Assembly: GCA_054601695.1 (NCBI GenBank)
Contig: BAAHQB010000016.1
Coordinates: 1,385,768 to 1,449,767, forward strand
Length of the DNA stretch: 64,000 nucleotides
Direction: 5' to 3'
Origin: Amorphochlora amoebiformis
Taxonomy: Eukaryota; Cercozoa; Chlorarachniophyceae
Positions 34,158 through 47,103 of the stretch are shown in pieces (position 1 is the first letter of the stretch; every line of letters starts with the position of its first letter). The position numbers and the translations under genes were made by a program. The notes under the pieces are model-generated. The model ran no database searches and was not told the origin of the DNA. It saw only the letters and a program-made list of their open reading frames with translations.

Positions 34158-34255
34158 ATTTGTATAAAACTATACGTAAGTATATTATCCATATGTACGT
34201 ACTGTGTATGTGTATACCAATATATATGTGTATATACACACTTTTAAATGCGCGC

Positions 34256-34298
<43 letters not shown>

Positions 34299-34435
34299 CT
34301 ATACACATGGTTACATGGGCGTAAACTGGACCTTCTATATGTGTTTTGAAATAAACTCTTGTTCAGTCGAAGATTAGCATCATCCAAAAGAATGTCAACG
34401 GCCTACTTGCCCTCTTGTCCGAGATGCGGTCCTAA
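27661..34435 (+). CDS. Unrecognised protein (19 exons, 471 aa) with a possible Tudor/Agenet-like segment
   Basis: Exons: 27661-27818, 27888-27990, 28233-28315, 28384-28423, 28476-28598, 28661-28702, 28779-28835, 29620-29680, 30096-30213, 30354-30423, 30950-31008, 31290-31356, 31840-31908, 32028-32075, 32749-32808, 33560-33634, 33743-33805, 33985-34035, 34367-34435. All phases agree; total 471 residues plus TAA. I do not recognise the family. The middle contains [20 protein letters not shown], which has the look of a small barrel (Tudor, Agenet or SH3-like) that binds modified protein tails; this is by eye only. The C-terminal part ends in an amphipathic helix ([14 protein letters not shown]). 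No signal peptide or membrane segment is seen. The 28779 acceptor and the 29680/30096 junction were chosen by phase and are the least certain. Confidence 0.7.
29690..29965. repeat. Telomere-like 15-bp tandem repeat inside an intron
   Basis: About eighteen imperfect copies of AACCCTAACAACCGT run from about 29690 to 29965. Each perfect unit contains CCCTAAC, the C-rich strand of a TTAGGG-type telomere, joined to AACCGT. Because the unit is 15 bp, frames stay open on both strands. The tract lies in the intron 29681-30095 of the 471-residue gene. Confidence 0.85.
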
Positions 34436-34481
34436 ATAATATATATATATATATATATATAATATATATATATCTACTGAC

Positions 34482-34512
<31 letters not shown>

Positions 34513-34641
34513 TATATATGTATATATATATATATAAATATATTTGTTATATCAAATATACACACACATATTAGATACATACATATACAAAATAAGCACA
34601 CACATACAAACAAGCGCACACACTCTACGCACAGGACCATA

Positions 34642-35763
34642 ATGCGTGCGTGTGATGGGTGCACGTTCGTGAATCATCCCGACATCATCCACTACTTTGA
34701 CCTCAAACTCGCCAAGATCAGAGTCCGAACCACCAGAAGGGAATATCGCAAGCATTACGATTACCTGGAGAGGGAGCCTGGAGAGATCTGTGGATTCCGG
34801 TATATAATCGCAGACTATTATTATGATTGTAAATGTGTTACATACATGAGATAACAACATTATATATATATATATATATGTATAATATATATGATACATA
34901 TATATATATATAATTATATATATATATATATATATTATATATTATTTGCAAATATAGCGTGGGTGTGAGTGTATGCTAATGGATTTAACAACTACGTGTA
35001 CAACATGCACGCAACCTAAATATTTCTGCAAAATGCAATATTTAATACATGTATATATATATATGTATATATGTGTATATATATAGAATATATCTATATA
35101 TATATAATATATATATATATATGTATATATTATATAATATATTAAATATATATATATATATATATATGTATAGATCTACATATACTGTATATATATATAT
35201 ATTAGTTATATATATATACATTACATAAATATAGACGTAGTTACATATATATGTATATATATATACATTTTTATGACGTATACATTTATATATCATGAAT
35301 GTATATATGTATCCCTCTTGATAGATTTTACCAGCGATATCTCCCGACGGGATTCGACTGGACATTGGAGGATGGTCGTGGGAACGTCAGAGCCAGAAAA
35401 AAATTCACCTCTCTCTTCCTTCTGTGTTTCCATTTTTATGAGATTTAATTTGGGTAAGGGATTTGTTCATTTTTGGAGGAATTGTTGAAATACTGGTTAT
35501 ATACACATATTATATATTTATACATATATATATATATATATAATATATATATATATATGTTTGTGTGTGTGTGTGTATACATCTATATTATGATGTATCT
35601 ATTGTACATATACATATACATGTATACACTAATATGGATCCCTATATACACTCATATCATCATACATACATATTTATACTATAATATATGTATGCATACC
35701 AAAATATACATGTTCATGTACATTATTTTTTATATATGCATACATATGTATATATACACATAC

Positions 35764-35797
<34 letters not shown>

Positions 35798-36455
35798 ATA
35801 TGTACATATGCATATGCAAGATAGAGTTGGACTCAAATTGTATACTTACATTTACATCCTTCAGCCTGTCGTGCATAGACGAACTTTGGTAAATGGAAGC
35901 AAGAAATATAAACCGGTAGTTCTATCTGAATCGCCCCTAATTTAGCTTCACCCTCTCGATCTCTGATTCTACTTGTTGCTCGATAGGGTGTGATGAGAGC
36001 TGATTTAAATGTTTAATCTTCTATTGGATATTCAGTGGAGCGAAATCAAGCTGCTGAAGTTCGAATACTCGATTGCTGTGTACCTGGGCCAGAACTATGG
36101 GGATATTGTCGAGAAGGCAGGGTATGCGAATTTAAAAGAATGTACAATAAATGTATTCATAATATATATATATATATATATATGTATGTATTAAATCTAT
36201 ATATATATATACATAGATTTATGCATATATATATATATATATAGATTTATGCATATATATATATATATATATATATATAAATCATAAATAATGTATGTGC
36301 AAATAGCAAATTTAATACGTTCATACATTATATACATATATGTCTGTATGTATATTTATATATATATTTGTTCAAGAGATATTCATTTGTATTATATATA
36401 TATATATATATATAATGATGTATATGCATGACAAACATATTGGCATATTGTGTAT

Positions 36456-36504
<49 letters not shown>

Positions 36505-36708
36505 TATATGTACATGTATAAATATACATTCATATTTATAGATAGATTATACATGTATATTTTATATATATATATATATACATACATATACATACATATA
36601 CGTTAGAAATGAGCGCATCAAGAAAGCTATGGAGTTCACCCGGGCTAGCGTTGAAAAGCAAGAAATTTTGTCCTTCCGCTTCCACCAGCGCATCTACCTC
36701 AATGTATA

Positions 36709-36747
<39 letters not shown>

Positions 36748-37251
36748 ATATATTATATATATATATATATAATATATATATATATTATATATGTGTGTAT
36801 GTATGTACATGTATAAAAAAGTTTTAGTTATAAAAAACTGTTATAATACCTATATATATATATAATATTTGTGTGAATAAATATTATATATATATATATA
36901 ATATATATACATATATGTATATATATAGTAACACATATAATTTTATATATGGATGGATATGTATTTCAACATATAATACTGTATTGTAATACTATATTGT
37001 ATTATATTCTATTCTATTATATTTTCTTATGTTGTATCATATCATGTTATATTTGAATATTATAAAAATGCATACCTATGTAAAACTAGTTTTATATTTT
37101 CAAAATATTCTTGTAATATGTATTACCCTATGCATGTACATAAATTCCAATATAGGAAGTTAACATACTATTTATACATATTTATACATATTGATGGACA
37201 TATATATATATATATATTATGTGTGTGTGTATATATGTATATGTATGTATA

Positions 37252-37291
<40 letters not shown>

Positions 37292-37697
37292 ATTATCACA
37301 TCCGGACAATCATGTGTACTGGAAAAATAGCACACCCAATTCAAAATTTCAGGATTCCCTAACGGGATCGTTCAAAGAGCTCAAGAAGGCGCTCAAGTAC
37401 CATGAGCCCTTCATGTTCCACCAGATCTTCCTTGAGAGTGAGTAACAGCATCTCAAAATAATAAGCTGTGTCGAGGCACAATATATTTCATAGTTGTTTT
37501 AACTCTTCCGCTTTATCTCTCTCTCGCCAGCGTTTGGCCTCAGGGGAATCACACAATTCTACCGAGATTTCTCGCAACTCAAGCTCGTGAACAACCAGTG
37601 GTGGGTCATGTTTCTCATAAAGGTTCGCTCATGTAGTGTGCGTGTGTGTATGTAAGAGTATGTAAGTACATTCATAAATGTGTATGCATATATTATA

Positions 37698-37733
<36 letters not shown>

Positions 37734-38497
37734 TAATATATATATATATATAATGTAAATGCATATGTACGTACGTAGTTTCCTCCAATGCATAGCTTTG
37801 TAAAAATATGTACGTGAGTATACATGTGCATTGTACATATATTATATATTTTACATATGAATATGTGTATATATCTATGTATACATATTTACATAATATA
37901 TAGATTATGTATACTGATACAAATCACCGTAACCTACTTCGCTGATTTTTAAACATGACTTTCATTTCTAATCCTGTCAGTCGTTTCTGTTCTTCAACGC
38001 CATCTCACCATCCATGTACCCGGAGAACAATGTGCGCCAGAGCAGGATCAAGACCTTTCGTCTACGCAACCCGCTCCAGGAAAACTTGTCCTACAGTCTA
38101 AACTTCCCACCGGCTAACTACCGCAAGTGCATCAACGAACTCATCGAAAATATCAAAGAGATGTGAGTGGTTTTTACATCATAATGAAGTATCTGACAAG
38201 ATGGTTTGAGGATGACTCTAACACGTGTGCAGGAAAGAGGAAGGGTTTCCAGTGTTCAAGGATGCAGGGAGAAAGCTTGCATTGCAAGGAGAGGTATTCT
38301 TATGTAATTTATCGTACATATAAATAATATATATATGTGTATATATATATATATTACAAACTATAATATCTATATACGTATATATGTATATCATATGGAT
38401 ATTTATAAGTATATAATACATAATTGTAAATTTTATGTGTATGTTATTAAACATTTCGACATGGAAAGAAAGTGCATGTTATCACACACATACACAA

Positions 38498-38532
<35 letters not shown>

Positions 38533-38860
38533 ATACATAAAATACAAATATATTCATATACTGCTTCTTTGTAAATACATACATCAAGCTTTACTCTACA
38601 CACATATATATATATATACATCAATATATATATATATGTACATATTTATATATATATATATATATGAATATATATCTATATTCATAAATATACATACTGA
38701 ATGTGCATGTATCCATCTGTTTCCCTCTACAAGAAGATTTATACTCTACAACCAAAGGCATTCCTTCTTCAGCTGCAGCAGTTTGTGGGCAGCTACGGTC
38801 TGGAACAGGTAATCTGTTCTTTTTATTGCACACATACATAAATATGTATTCGTATAATTA

Positions 38861-38894
<34 letters not shown>

Positions 38895-39394
38895 AGAGAA
38901 AACAGAGAGATGGGGAGATTCACAGTGGAGATAGATGAAATAAAAAAATCAACCGACTAGAAGCGGAGACTCGGATGCTGAAGTGTTAGGGAATCAGTGT
39001 TTGGGATTCACGTGGACAGGGTTGGGGCACAATTGTATCCATACTGAAAACTGATCGAAAGATCTGGTACACTTACGGGATTTTCTTGAGCTCTCTATTC
39101 CTTGGTAGAAAATTGAGCGATGGAACCTCCTAGCCCGTTTCCAGAAGCAGGGCGACAACATATTCAAGATGGTAAGTATGCATGCAGAACAGTTACACAT
39201 TGGTATATTTTAATTATGTGTATTTAGATATATTTATACATATGCATGTATATTATAAATGGATTTCATTTCAAGTATACATATAAAGTATATATAGGTT
39301 TCATTATATATATATATATATATATATATTGATTTCATTTCAAGTATACATATAAAGTATAAATAGGTTTCTTTATATATATATATATATTTAA

Positions 39395-39432
<38 letters not shown>

Positions 39433-39637
39433 ATATGTTCATTAAAGCATTACAAATATGTGTTCATAATACGTGTATGTATATGAGTGTATATATATGT
39501 GTATATACAGTACATATACATGTATATATAAATGTGTATATTTATGTTATATGATGTTTATGTGTTTATCTGGAAATGAATATATATATAATAAATCAAA
39601 TGTATCTATATGGTCTCTTCTGAGTGAATGAATGTGC

Positions 39638-39690
<53 letters not shown>

Positions 39691-39891
39691 TATATATATA
39701 TTATGCAGATAATATATATATATATATATATATATATGTAATATATATATATATATATATATTATGCAGACTATTTTCTGAACACATCAATGTACACTCA
39801 CATATATATATACACATATATATATATATATATATTTAATGTGATATGTATGTACAATCGCAACAGTATTCAGTTTTATTTCCGCACGTAA

Positions 39892-39927
<36 letters not shown>

Positions 39928-40388
39928 ATATATATATATATATATATGTATCAAAATAGAAATGTGCATATACATAAATACAGTATACATATATTGTTAG
40001 CGCAGTGATATGGTATACGACTGGTAGTCCATGATATCGTTGAGATCATTTAGTTTAGTCCATTTGGATTATGACACTTATATTTCATTAATTTTTAAGG
40101 GCATGCGTATGAGCTTCTCCAGATTCGAGAGAATTCGAGGAACCGATTAGAATCTTCGAAGGAGTTATTGATCGTGACATAGCGTGACGACCCTCCTTGT
40201 CACCTAATAGTCTGAGAACCTGTACTACTGAGGGAGGTTAGCACTAGTATTACCGGGTGAGGCGACCTCCACCAGGATCTCCAGATATCTCCAGGATCGC
40301 TATGACTGTGTTCCTTCTCTCTCTGTCGATGTCTCATGCTATTTATATTGTTACTCTAAACATACGTATATGTTTATACATACATACA

Positions 40389-40430
<42 letters not shown>

Positions 40431-41292
40431 CATATATATATATATATATATATGTATATGTATGTATATGTATATATATGTGTGTTTATTAAGGTACTCT
40501 AAACATACGTATATGTTTATATACATATAATATATATGTATATATGTATGTCATTAACATGTACATGTATCTATATATATGGTAGCGAGTGTGATTCATT
40601 AATTTAATATTTATGCATGTATGTATATATATATATTTTATATATATATATATATATGTGTATACATATATACATGTTATATATATGTATGTAAAAATGT
40701 ATACTTAATTCAATGTGCCATAATACGGATGTATGTATGCGTGTAAATGACGTAAAAAATTAATTTTTTGGCACAATAAGTTATAATCGATATGTGAACT
40801 TATATTTATGTGGATAAACATTCTTTATGCTAGGAGGACGAACTGTGTGTTGGTGTGGACCGTCTGAACAAAACCAACTCGCAGCTGGTTGCGGATTCGA
40901 TGGAAGATGAGAAGGAAAAGTGTACATCAGAACTCATCTTTGAAAGTACCGACCGTAAATATGGAGCGAATGAGGTACTCAACATCACGGTCACACTCTT
41001 CCATCCCTCTCTTCAGACTCGCTCATCTCCATCTCCAATACCTCTCACTCTCTCACGTATCTACTTTTCTCCCTCTCATTTCTATCTCAATATCTATCTT
41101 CCCTGTCTTTTTCTCTGTCCCTACAGGGAAAGAGTGAAATGTGTCAATCTCGAAAATGCTTTATTAGATGGCATCTCGAAAGTCGCTGTTGAGCATGGCT
41201 GTCATGTCTGCAAGTCCCAGGGAGAATTTGAAAGAACAACTCAAGGAGGTGATATCCTATATGTATGTATATATATACATATATTTATATAT

Positions 41293-41378
<86 letters not shown>

Positions 41379-41465
41379 ATATGTGATATATATGTATATA
41401 ATATATATATATATATATATGATATATATGTATATATATATAAATATGCTTGTATATATACATAC

Positions 41466-41512
<47 letters not shown>

Positions 41513-41553
41513 GATTTATTTGATATATTGTGTATATGTGTATATGTACACAT

Positions 41554-41593
<40 letters not shown>

Positions 41594-41760
41594 TCTGCAT
41601 AATGTTTATGCAGATATATACATTGTATCTACAACACAATATGAAATGCTCGTTATGTTTTTCGTTCTAGAGCTTGGAACAAGATCCTGAAGATGATCCT
41701 ACGGACGAATACGACGACGAATCTGATGATCTGGGAAATGCGGTCGAGATTCTTGTTTAA
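34642..41760 (+). CDS. Unrecognised protein with acidic C-terminus (14 exons, 433 aa)
   Basis: Exons: 34642-34799, 35335-35374, 35865-35915, 36036-36121, 36607-36703, 37353-37437, 37531-37622, 37981-38162, 38233-38293, 38734-38808, 39109-39171, 40834-40974, 41168-41248, 41671-41760. All phases agree; total 433 residues plus TAA. I do not recognise it. The N-terminus has a CDGC pair ([15 protein letters not shown]). The middle is rich in aromatic and helical segments ([41 protein letters not shown]). The last exon is strongly acidic ([18 protein letters not shown]) as in many nuclear or chaperone-contacting proteins. No transmembrane span or signal peptide is convincing. The start is the first ATG of its exon, 206 bp after the stop of the previous gene; an upstream coding exon is not excluded. 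Confidence 0.7.
39172..40833. repeat. 1.7-kb intron with TA repeats, a tandem duplication and a SINE copy
   Basis: Mostly TA microsatellite. At 39252-39306 and about 39331-39371 a GATTTCATTTCAAGTATACATATAAAGTAT block is repeated in tandem, separated by TA repeats. A tRNA-related SINE-like copy follows (39996-40360, listed separately). Confidence 0.75.
39996..40360 (+). mobile_element. tRNA-related SINE-like element, copy 1
   Basis: Begins GTTAGCGCAGTGATATGGTATACGACTGGTAGTCC, which matches an RNA polymerase III A box (TAGCGCAGTG). The B-box region is degenerate. The body contains AGCTTCTCCAGATTCGAG, TGACATAGCGTGACGACC, ATTACCGGGTGAGG and ATCTCCAGATATCTCCAGGATCGCTAT. It ends TTTATATTGTTACTCTAAACATACGTATAT, running into TA repeat. 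The copy at 60826-61216 shares the head, the TCTCCAG repeats and the tail. Confidence 0.65.
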
Positions 41761-42394
41761 GCACATTCGCTAAGACCTAGAAGACGTGCGGCCATCGGAA
41801 TCTTACACTATTTTACATTGCCAGATAACACGAATATGCATATAGTTTGTCTAAAGTCTTGTATTCTTAGAGATACCATGATCTAGTGATACTACCTGTA
41901 CTACCACTGACTACTACTACAGTACTAGTACGATGGTACTTTTCTAGTTTTATACACTAGTACTAGACAAAAATTAATAACCTAGCTAATACTAACGTGA
42001 AATCTAGTGACATATCCCGCCATTTCACATAGTCTAGATAGTATCTAGAGTCTAGAGAGTATATATAGTAACGACTTAGACGACTACTATGATCTAGATG
42101 ATCTAGTGATCTCAGAATTATTGTTTTCTTCTTTTTACGATGCTACTATACAGCTAACACGAACACCACATATACCAGCTAACTACATGTAGTACAACTA
42201 GTAACCTAGGTAACAATGATACACTGAGTCTCTCAAATACTAGAATAAGCAGCAACCTTGTTTCATCAATACATATGCGCTAGATGCACGCGAAACTACC
42301 GAAACAGCATTATATCATCTGCAGAATCTCTTGCTTTTATTGTCCCGGGCATACAGGCTCCTTTTACACCTAAGAATGTTTGTGTTTTCTTCGA
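41761..42394. other. CTAG-rich spacer between convergent genes
   Basis: This 634-bp gap lies between the stop of the 433-residue gene and the stop of the minus-strand lumen protein. From about 41875 to 42260 it is rich in CTAG, TCTAGA and ACTAGT words and lacks TA microsatellites, much like 10080-10960. No ORF was seen. Confidence 0.75.
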
Positions 42395-43356
42395 TTAGTC
42401 CTGTAAAAAAGTTTCTGAAATGGTGCATATCCCACCCATATCAGCAGCGCGAGCACATGAATCGATAGCACTCACAGCGTTGACAACTGCAGAGTCTGCG
42501 CCTTCCTTTTCCCAATACGTCTTTGCCCTGAACATTTAAGTCTATTAGTCCAACCCTAACCCTATACATCAGTATATGTATGGACCTATATCTAGTATAT
42601 ATAAATATTCAGGGTAAGTGTCGACTTATTTCATTCAAAGCTTTTTGAGCAAAGCAACTCAGTCCTTGCCAGTAAGAAAATTCCTTAAACCATACACATG
42701 CATCACTCCCGACTGAGCATGACAGTTATAAGTTATTCAATCAGAAACACTGAAGGATATCAGGGAAGCATGTGTGACTCATCATTTTGATTGTACTCTC
42801 AAAAGAGTAACGTTATGGGGTATACGTGTAAGGGGTGCACAGACTCTCTCTCGATAAATGCCACAACTCTGATTAAAAGAAGGCTATTCCATTAATACAT
42901 ATGAAAATATGTATATATGTATATATCCATTTATTTATTCATATTATATGGATATATATATATATATATAGATATATATATATATATGTATATATTTTAT
43001 AGAAATGTTTGTATACATATATATATATATATATATAATTATATATATATATATATATATATTAATATATAAATATATATACATACACATACACACACAC
43101 ATATATATATATATATATAAATGTCAATGTATTATACATTCAGGGAAAAGGAGAAAAGATATTCCAAGTAGATGACTATTCTTTTTAGCTCATTGATATC
43201 ATATTCATTTTTTCTCTTAAAGTAGATATTTTACATGTTGAATATATTGGTAAATGTAAATTGTATGTATATATATATGTATATATTTATATATATATAT
43301 ATGCATATATATACATACATATATATATATATATATATTTATTCTATATCAGTAAG

Positions 43357-43392
<36 letters not shown>

Positions 43393-43417
43393 ATAGGTAT
43401 GCATACATGCATATACA

Positions 43418-43457
<40 letters not shown>

Positions 43458-44003
43458 TACATGTATACAGAAATATATATATATATATTTCTGTATACAT
43501 ATAAACATATATATATATATATATTGTAATGTATGACATGTGTTTGAGATTTGTATGTAAAGATGTACGAGTAAATGTAAATGTAAACATAGATTTAGAT
43601 ACATATACAATATATTTACCAAAAAATATGTAATATATTCCCATATACATTCGTATATACTTACATACACATATACATGTATATATATACATTGTATATA
43701 TAGGTAAGTTAATGTATGTAATTTCCACACGCGCATATATAGGTATATGCACATACATATACATGCACACATACATATTATATATTTATATATATATATA
43801 TATATGTACATATAAATGTACATAAAAATATGTGAGTAGCCGAAAGCATACCCGAACTTTCCAGAGAGTCGACCCCAGTAGTTACGAGGTACTTTTAAAT
43901 CAATCTAATTTTAAAGTGGACGTTGACGTAAATGTATATATATATATATATATATATATAAATATATATATATATATGCATGTGTGTGTATAAATGTTTT
44001 TAC

Positions 44004-44043
<40 letters not shown>

Positions 44044-44049
44044 TAATAT

Positions 44050-44082
<33 letters not shown>

Positions 44083-44101
44083 ATACATACATTACGCACG
44101 C

Positions 44102-44134
<33 letters not shown>

Positions 44135-44154
44135 AAACGTGTATAAAAAATTAA

Positions 44155-44203
<49 letters not shown>

Positions 44204-44625
44204 ATATGTAAATATATATATATATATATGTATATATATGTATATATATATGTATATATGTATATATATATAAATATATATATATATATTAAATTTATAT
44301 ATTATACATATAGCTGTATATATATATTTACGTATACTATATACATAATATATATAATATATATATGTATATGTATGTATATACAAAAATGTATGTACAT
44401 ATTTATTTATGTATATATATATATACACATATATATATATATATATATATATCCGTATACATATATATATTTATATGTATACTATACACATATATATATT
44501 ATATATATATATATATATATGTTATGGTATAAAAGCATATATATATATATATTTACATATTATATGTATGCATATTAGTCTACATACACACACATATATT
44601 TGTGCACATATTTATCGTAGATATT

Positions 44626-44672
<47 letters not shown>

Positions 44673-44689
44673 CTTACATATATACTTAG

Positions 44690-44759
<70 letters not shown>

Positions 44760-45029
44760 ATATTTCTATATATATATGTATACATTGTATATGTGTATAT
44801 GCATACATTTATGTACGTATGCGTGGGTATTATATACATATACATTATGTGTAAGTCGATGTGTATGCAAGTCTAAACATAATACGTTCATATGTACATA
44901 AATATACACAATATATTATATATATATATATACTTTATAATATACATACGCGGGAGTATATATTATACATATCACACATACACATATGTATATATATGTA
45001 TATGTATACATATATATATATATTTTTAT

Positions 45030-45065
<36 letters not shown>

Positions 45066-46110
45066 CATATATACACAAAAATACATACACACTCGTGTAT
45101 ACATTATTTATATATGTGTATATATATATATGTACATATACAAAGATATAAATATATGTATAATATACATATATAAATGTATATATAATATATATATATA
45201 TATATATAATATTTATATGTTGCATACACACATATATACAAATATATATATATATATATATATATATCTTACATATATATATATGCATAATCCATACACA
45301 TGTGAAGTATATGTATTTATACATATCAGTTGAGTATTAAATATTAATAATATATTGGTAACATGCATAAACATATTATATTTACCTGTACATATATGTA
45401 TAGAGGTACAAGAAAACATATATGCTTATGTACTTATGTATTCTATGTGTGCATAATTACATGTCTTACTGTGGGTGTGTATGTGTATGACAACATGTAG
45501 GAAATATATACATATACACCCACGCAGACATACGCAATATATATATATATATGTATACATATGTATATATATATATTATATATATATATATAGTATGTAT
45601 GTATGTTTACATACATACATATGGATCCATAAACATTTATACGAGGTGTATATAAAAAAATCTACGTAGAAGAGACAAAAGAGAGACGGGAGGAGGCAGA
45701 TGGAGGAAAGACAGGCGTGGAGGAGAGAGAAAATTCCGTCTACACTCACATTATCCCCGACGTTAAAATTAAGCAGGTTTCCAGTGAGCTGTGGGTCAGC
45801 TACTAGGACGACCTGAGGTTCAATCGTGAGGAACGAGGCATTTACTAGCATTCTCCCTCCAACTAGCTAGCTAGCTATCAATTTTTTTCCCTTCCATCTC
45901 GCTTTCACACTCTCGATCCACTCCCCTCCCTCCCCAGGCAAGTTAGGTTGACAACTTACAGTATCAGCATCGACTTTCCAGTAGTCTTGAACGGCCAAAC
46001 CAGGTGTCTCGGGATATGTTTGGCACAGGATTCTGATGTAGGTATCTATCTAAATGTACACATAAATATAATTGACACTTTTAAATGTAAATATATATAT
46101 ATATATATAC

Positions 46111-46145
<35 letters not shown>

Positions 46146-46326
46146 AAATACATATATGTATGTGTGTATAGATTTCTATATATATATATATATATATCTA
46201 TATATATATATATATGTATATAAATACACATATGTATTTCGATATTTTCTGCATATACATTATGTATTTATATCTATAATACATATATATGTAATTCTGC
46301 ATATATATATACATGTATATATATGT

Positions 46327-46364
<38 letters not shown>

Positions 46365-47103
46365 GTCGGGAGGGACAATATCTCTAAAGAGAGCTGGAGA
46401 AAGAAAGAGAGAGCGCACGATCCCCAAGCATCTGAGTATGCATTGTAGTACCTGAGCTTGACCCCAATATCTTTCTCAAGCCTCTGAACATCCTGTAGAA
46501 TCCTGTCGAAATGGTCTCTCAGATGTATGGTCGCAAGGGAAACAGCATGTTGACTCAGTTTTATGATTGATTCGTGTAATTCCCAGCCTTGGCTCCGGCC
46601 TTGGCTTCCCGGCCCGGCTTACACGACCCAGAAGGCCTTGGCTTCCCAGGCCTTAGCTTCCCAAGCCTTGGCCGATGTGAATATATAATATCGTCCTACC
46701 TTTTCTCTTGGCTCTTACTCAACATACCGGTGACGTCGATCAGCGGCGTCACCTCTCCCTAGAGTCAAACTGTGAGACCTCCATAATTCGACGATTTATA
46801 TGCAAAGACAAGCTCTATCACCTTCGGTAGCAAGTCCGGCCGGTTGACAGGATCCAGCCTCCTCGCAGCTGACGAAGGTTGTGCCCATCCCGCGTTCAGG
46901 AGCCCCAGACCCACTGCCCCGAGCCCAGCAGCGAACTCTCGACGGGCATTTTGACGCGGGAAGAGCGCGTTACAACGCGTAGCTGCCGTGCGGCGAAATA
47001 TCCCGTGTACAGGGAAAAATCGAGAGCGTGAAGACGCCTGGGGACCCAGGCTGGAGGCGAGAGAGAGGGAAGCAAAGGAGAAAAGGCTCCAAAGCGAAGA
47101 CAT
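42395..47103 (-). CDS. Thylakoid-lumen TPM-domain protein (TLP15.0-like; 7 exons, 232 aa)
   Basis: Exons in transcription order: 46822-47103, 46728-46758, 46452-46515, 45960-46032, 45750-45812, 43852-43904, 42395-42527. All phases agree; 232 residues plus TAA. Residues 1-80 are a targeting region: a hydrophobic start ([17 protein letters not shown]), a Ser/Arg-rich stretch, then [16 protein letters not shown] and an A-x-A-type site, which reads as a Tat-type lumen signal. The mature part matches the plant thylakoid lumen 15.0-kDa family (TPM domain): [72 protein letters not shown] and YWEKEG. TPM-domain relatives act in photosystem II maintenance; the role of this subfamily is less clear. The acceptor at 46515 was chosen by phase. 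A GGGAAGCCAAGGCC-type short repeat lies just upstream of it (about 46585-46670). Confidence 0.85.
43905..45749. repeat. 1.8-kb TA-repeat intron of the lumen-protein gene
   Basis: Nearly continuous TA/TATG/TACA repeats, ending in a short GA/TC-rich block at about 45660-45735. The unique islands carry no exon-like sequence. The next intron of this gene (42528-43851) is half unique, half TA repeat. Confidence 0.8.

Noticed and set aside
42528-43140. Possible extra exons on the minus strand near 42600-42900
   Set aside because: Short open pieces without paired splice sites; the lumen-protein exons at 43852 and 42527 already join in phase and match the family.
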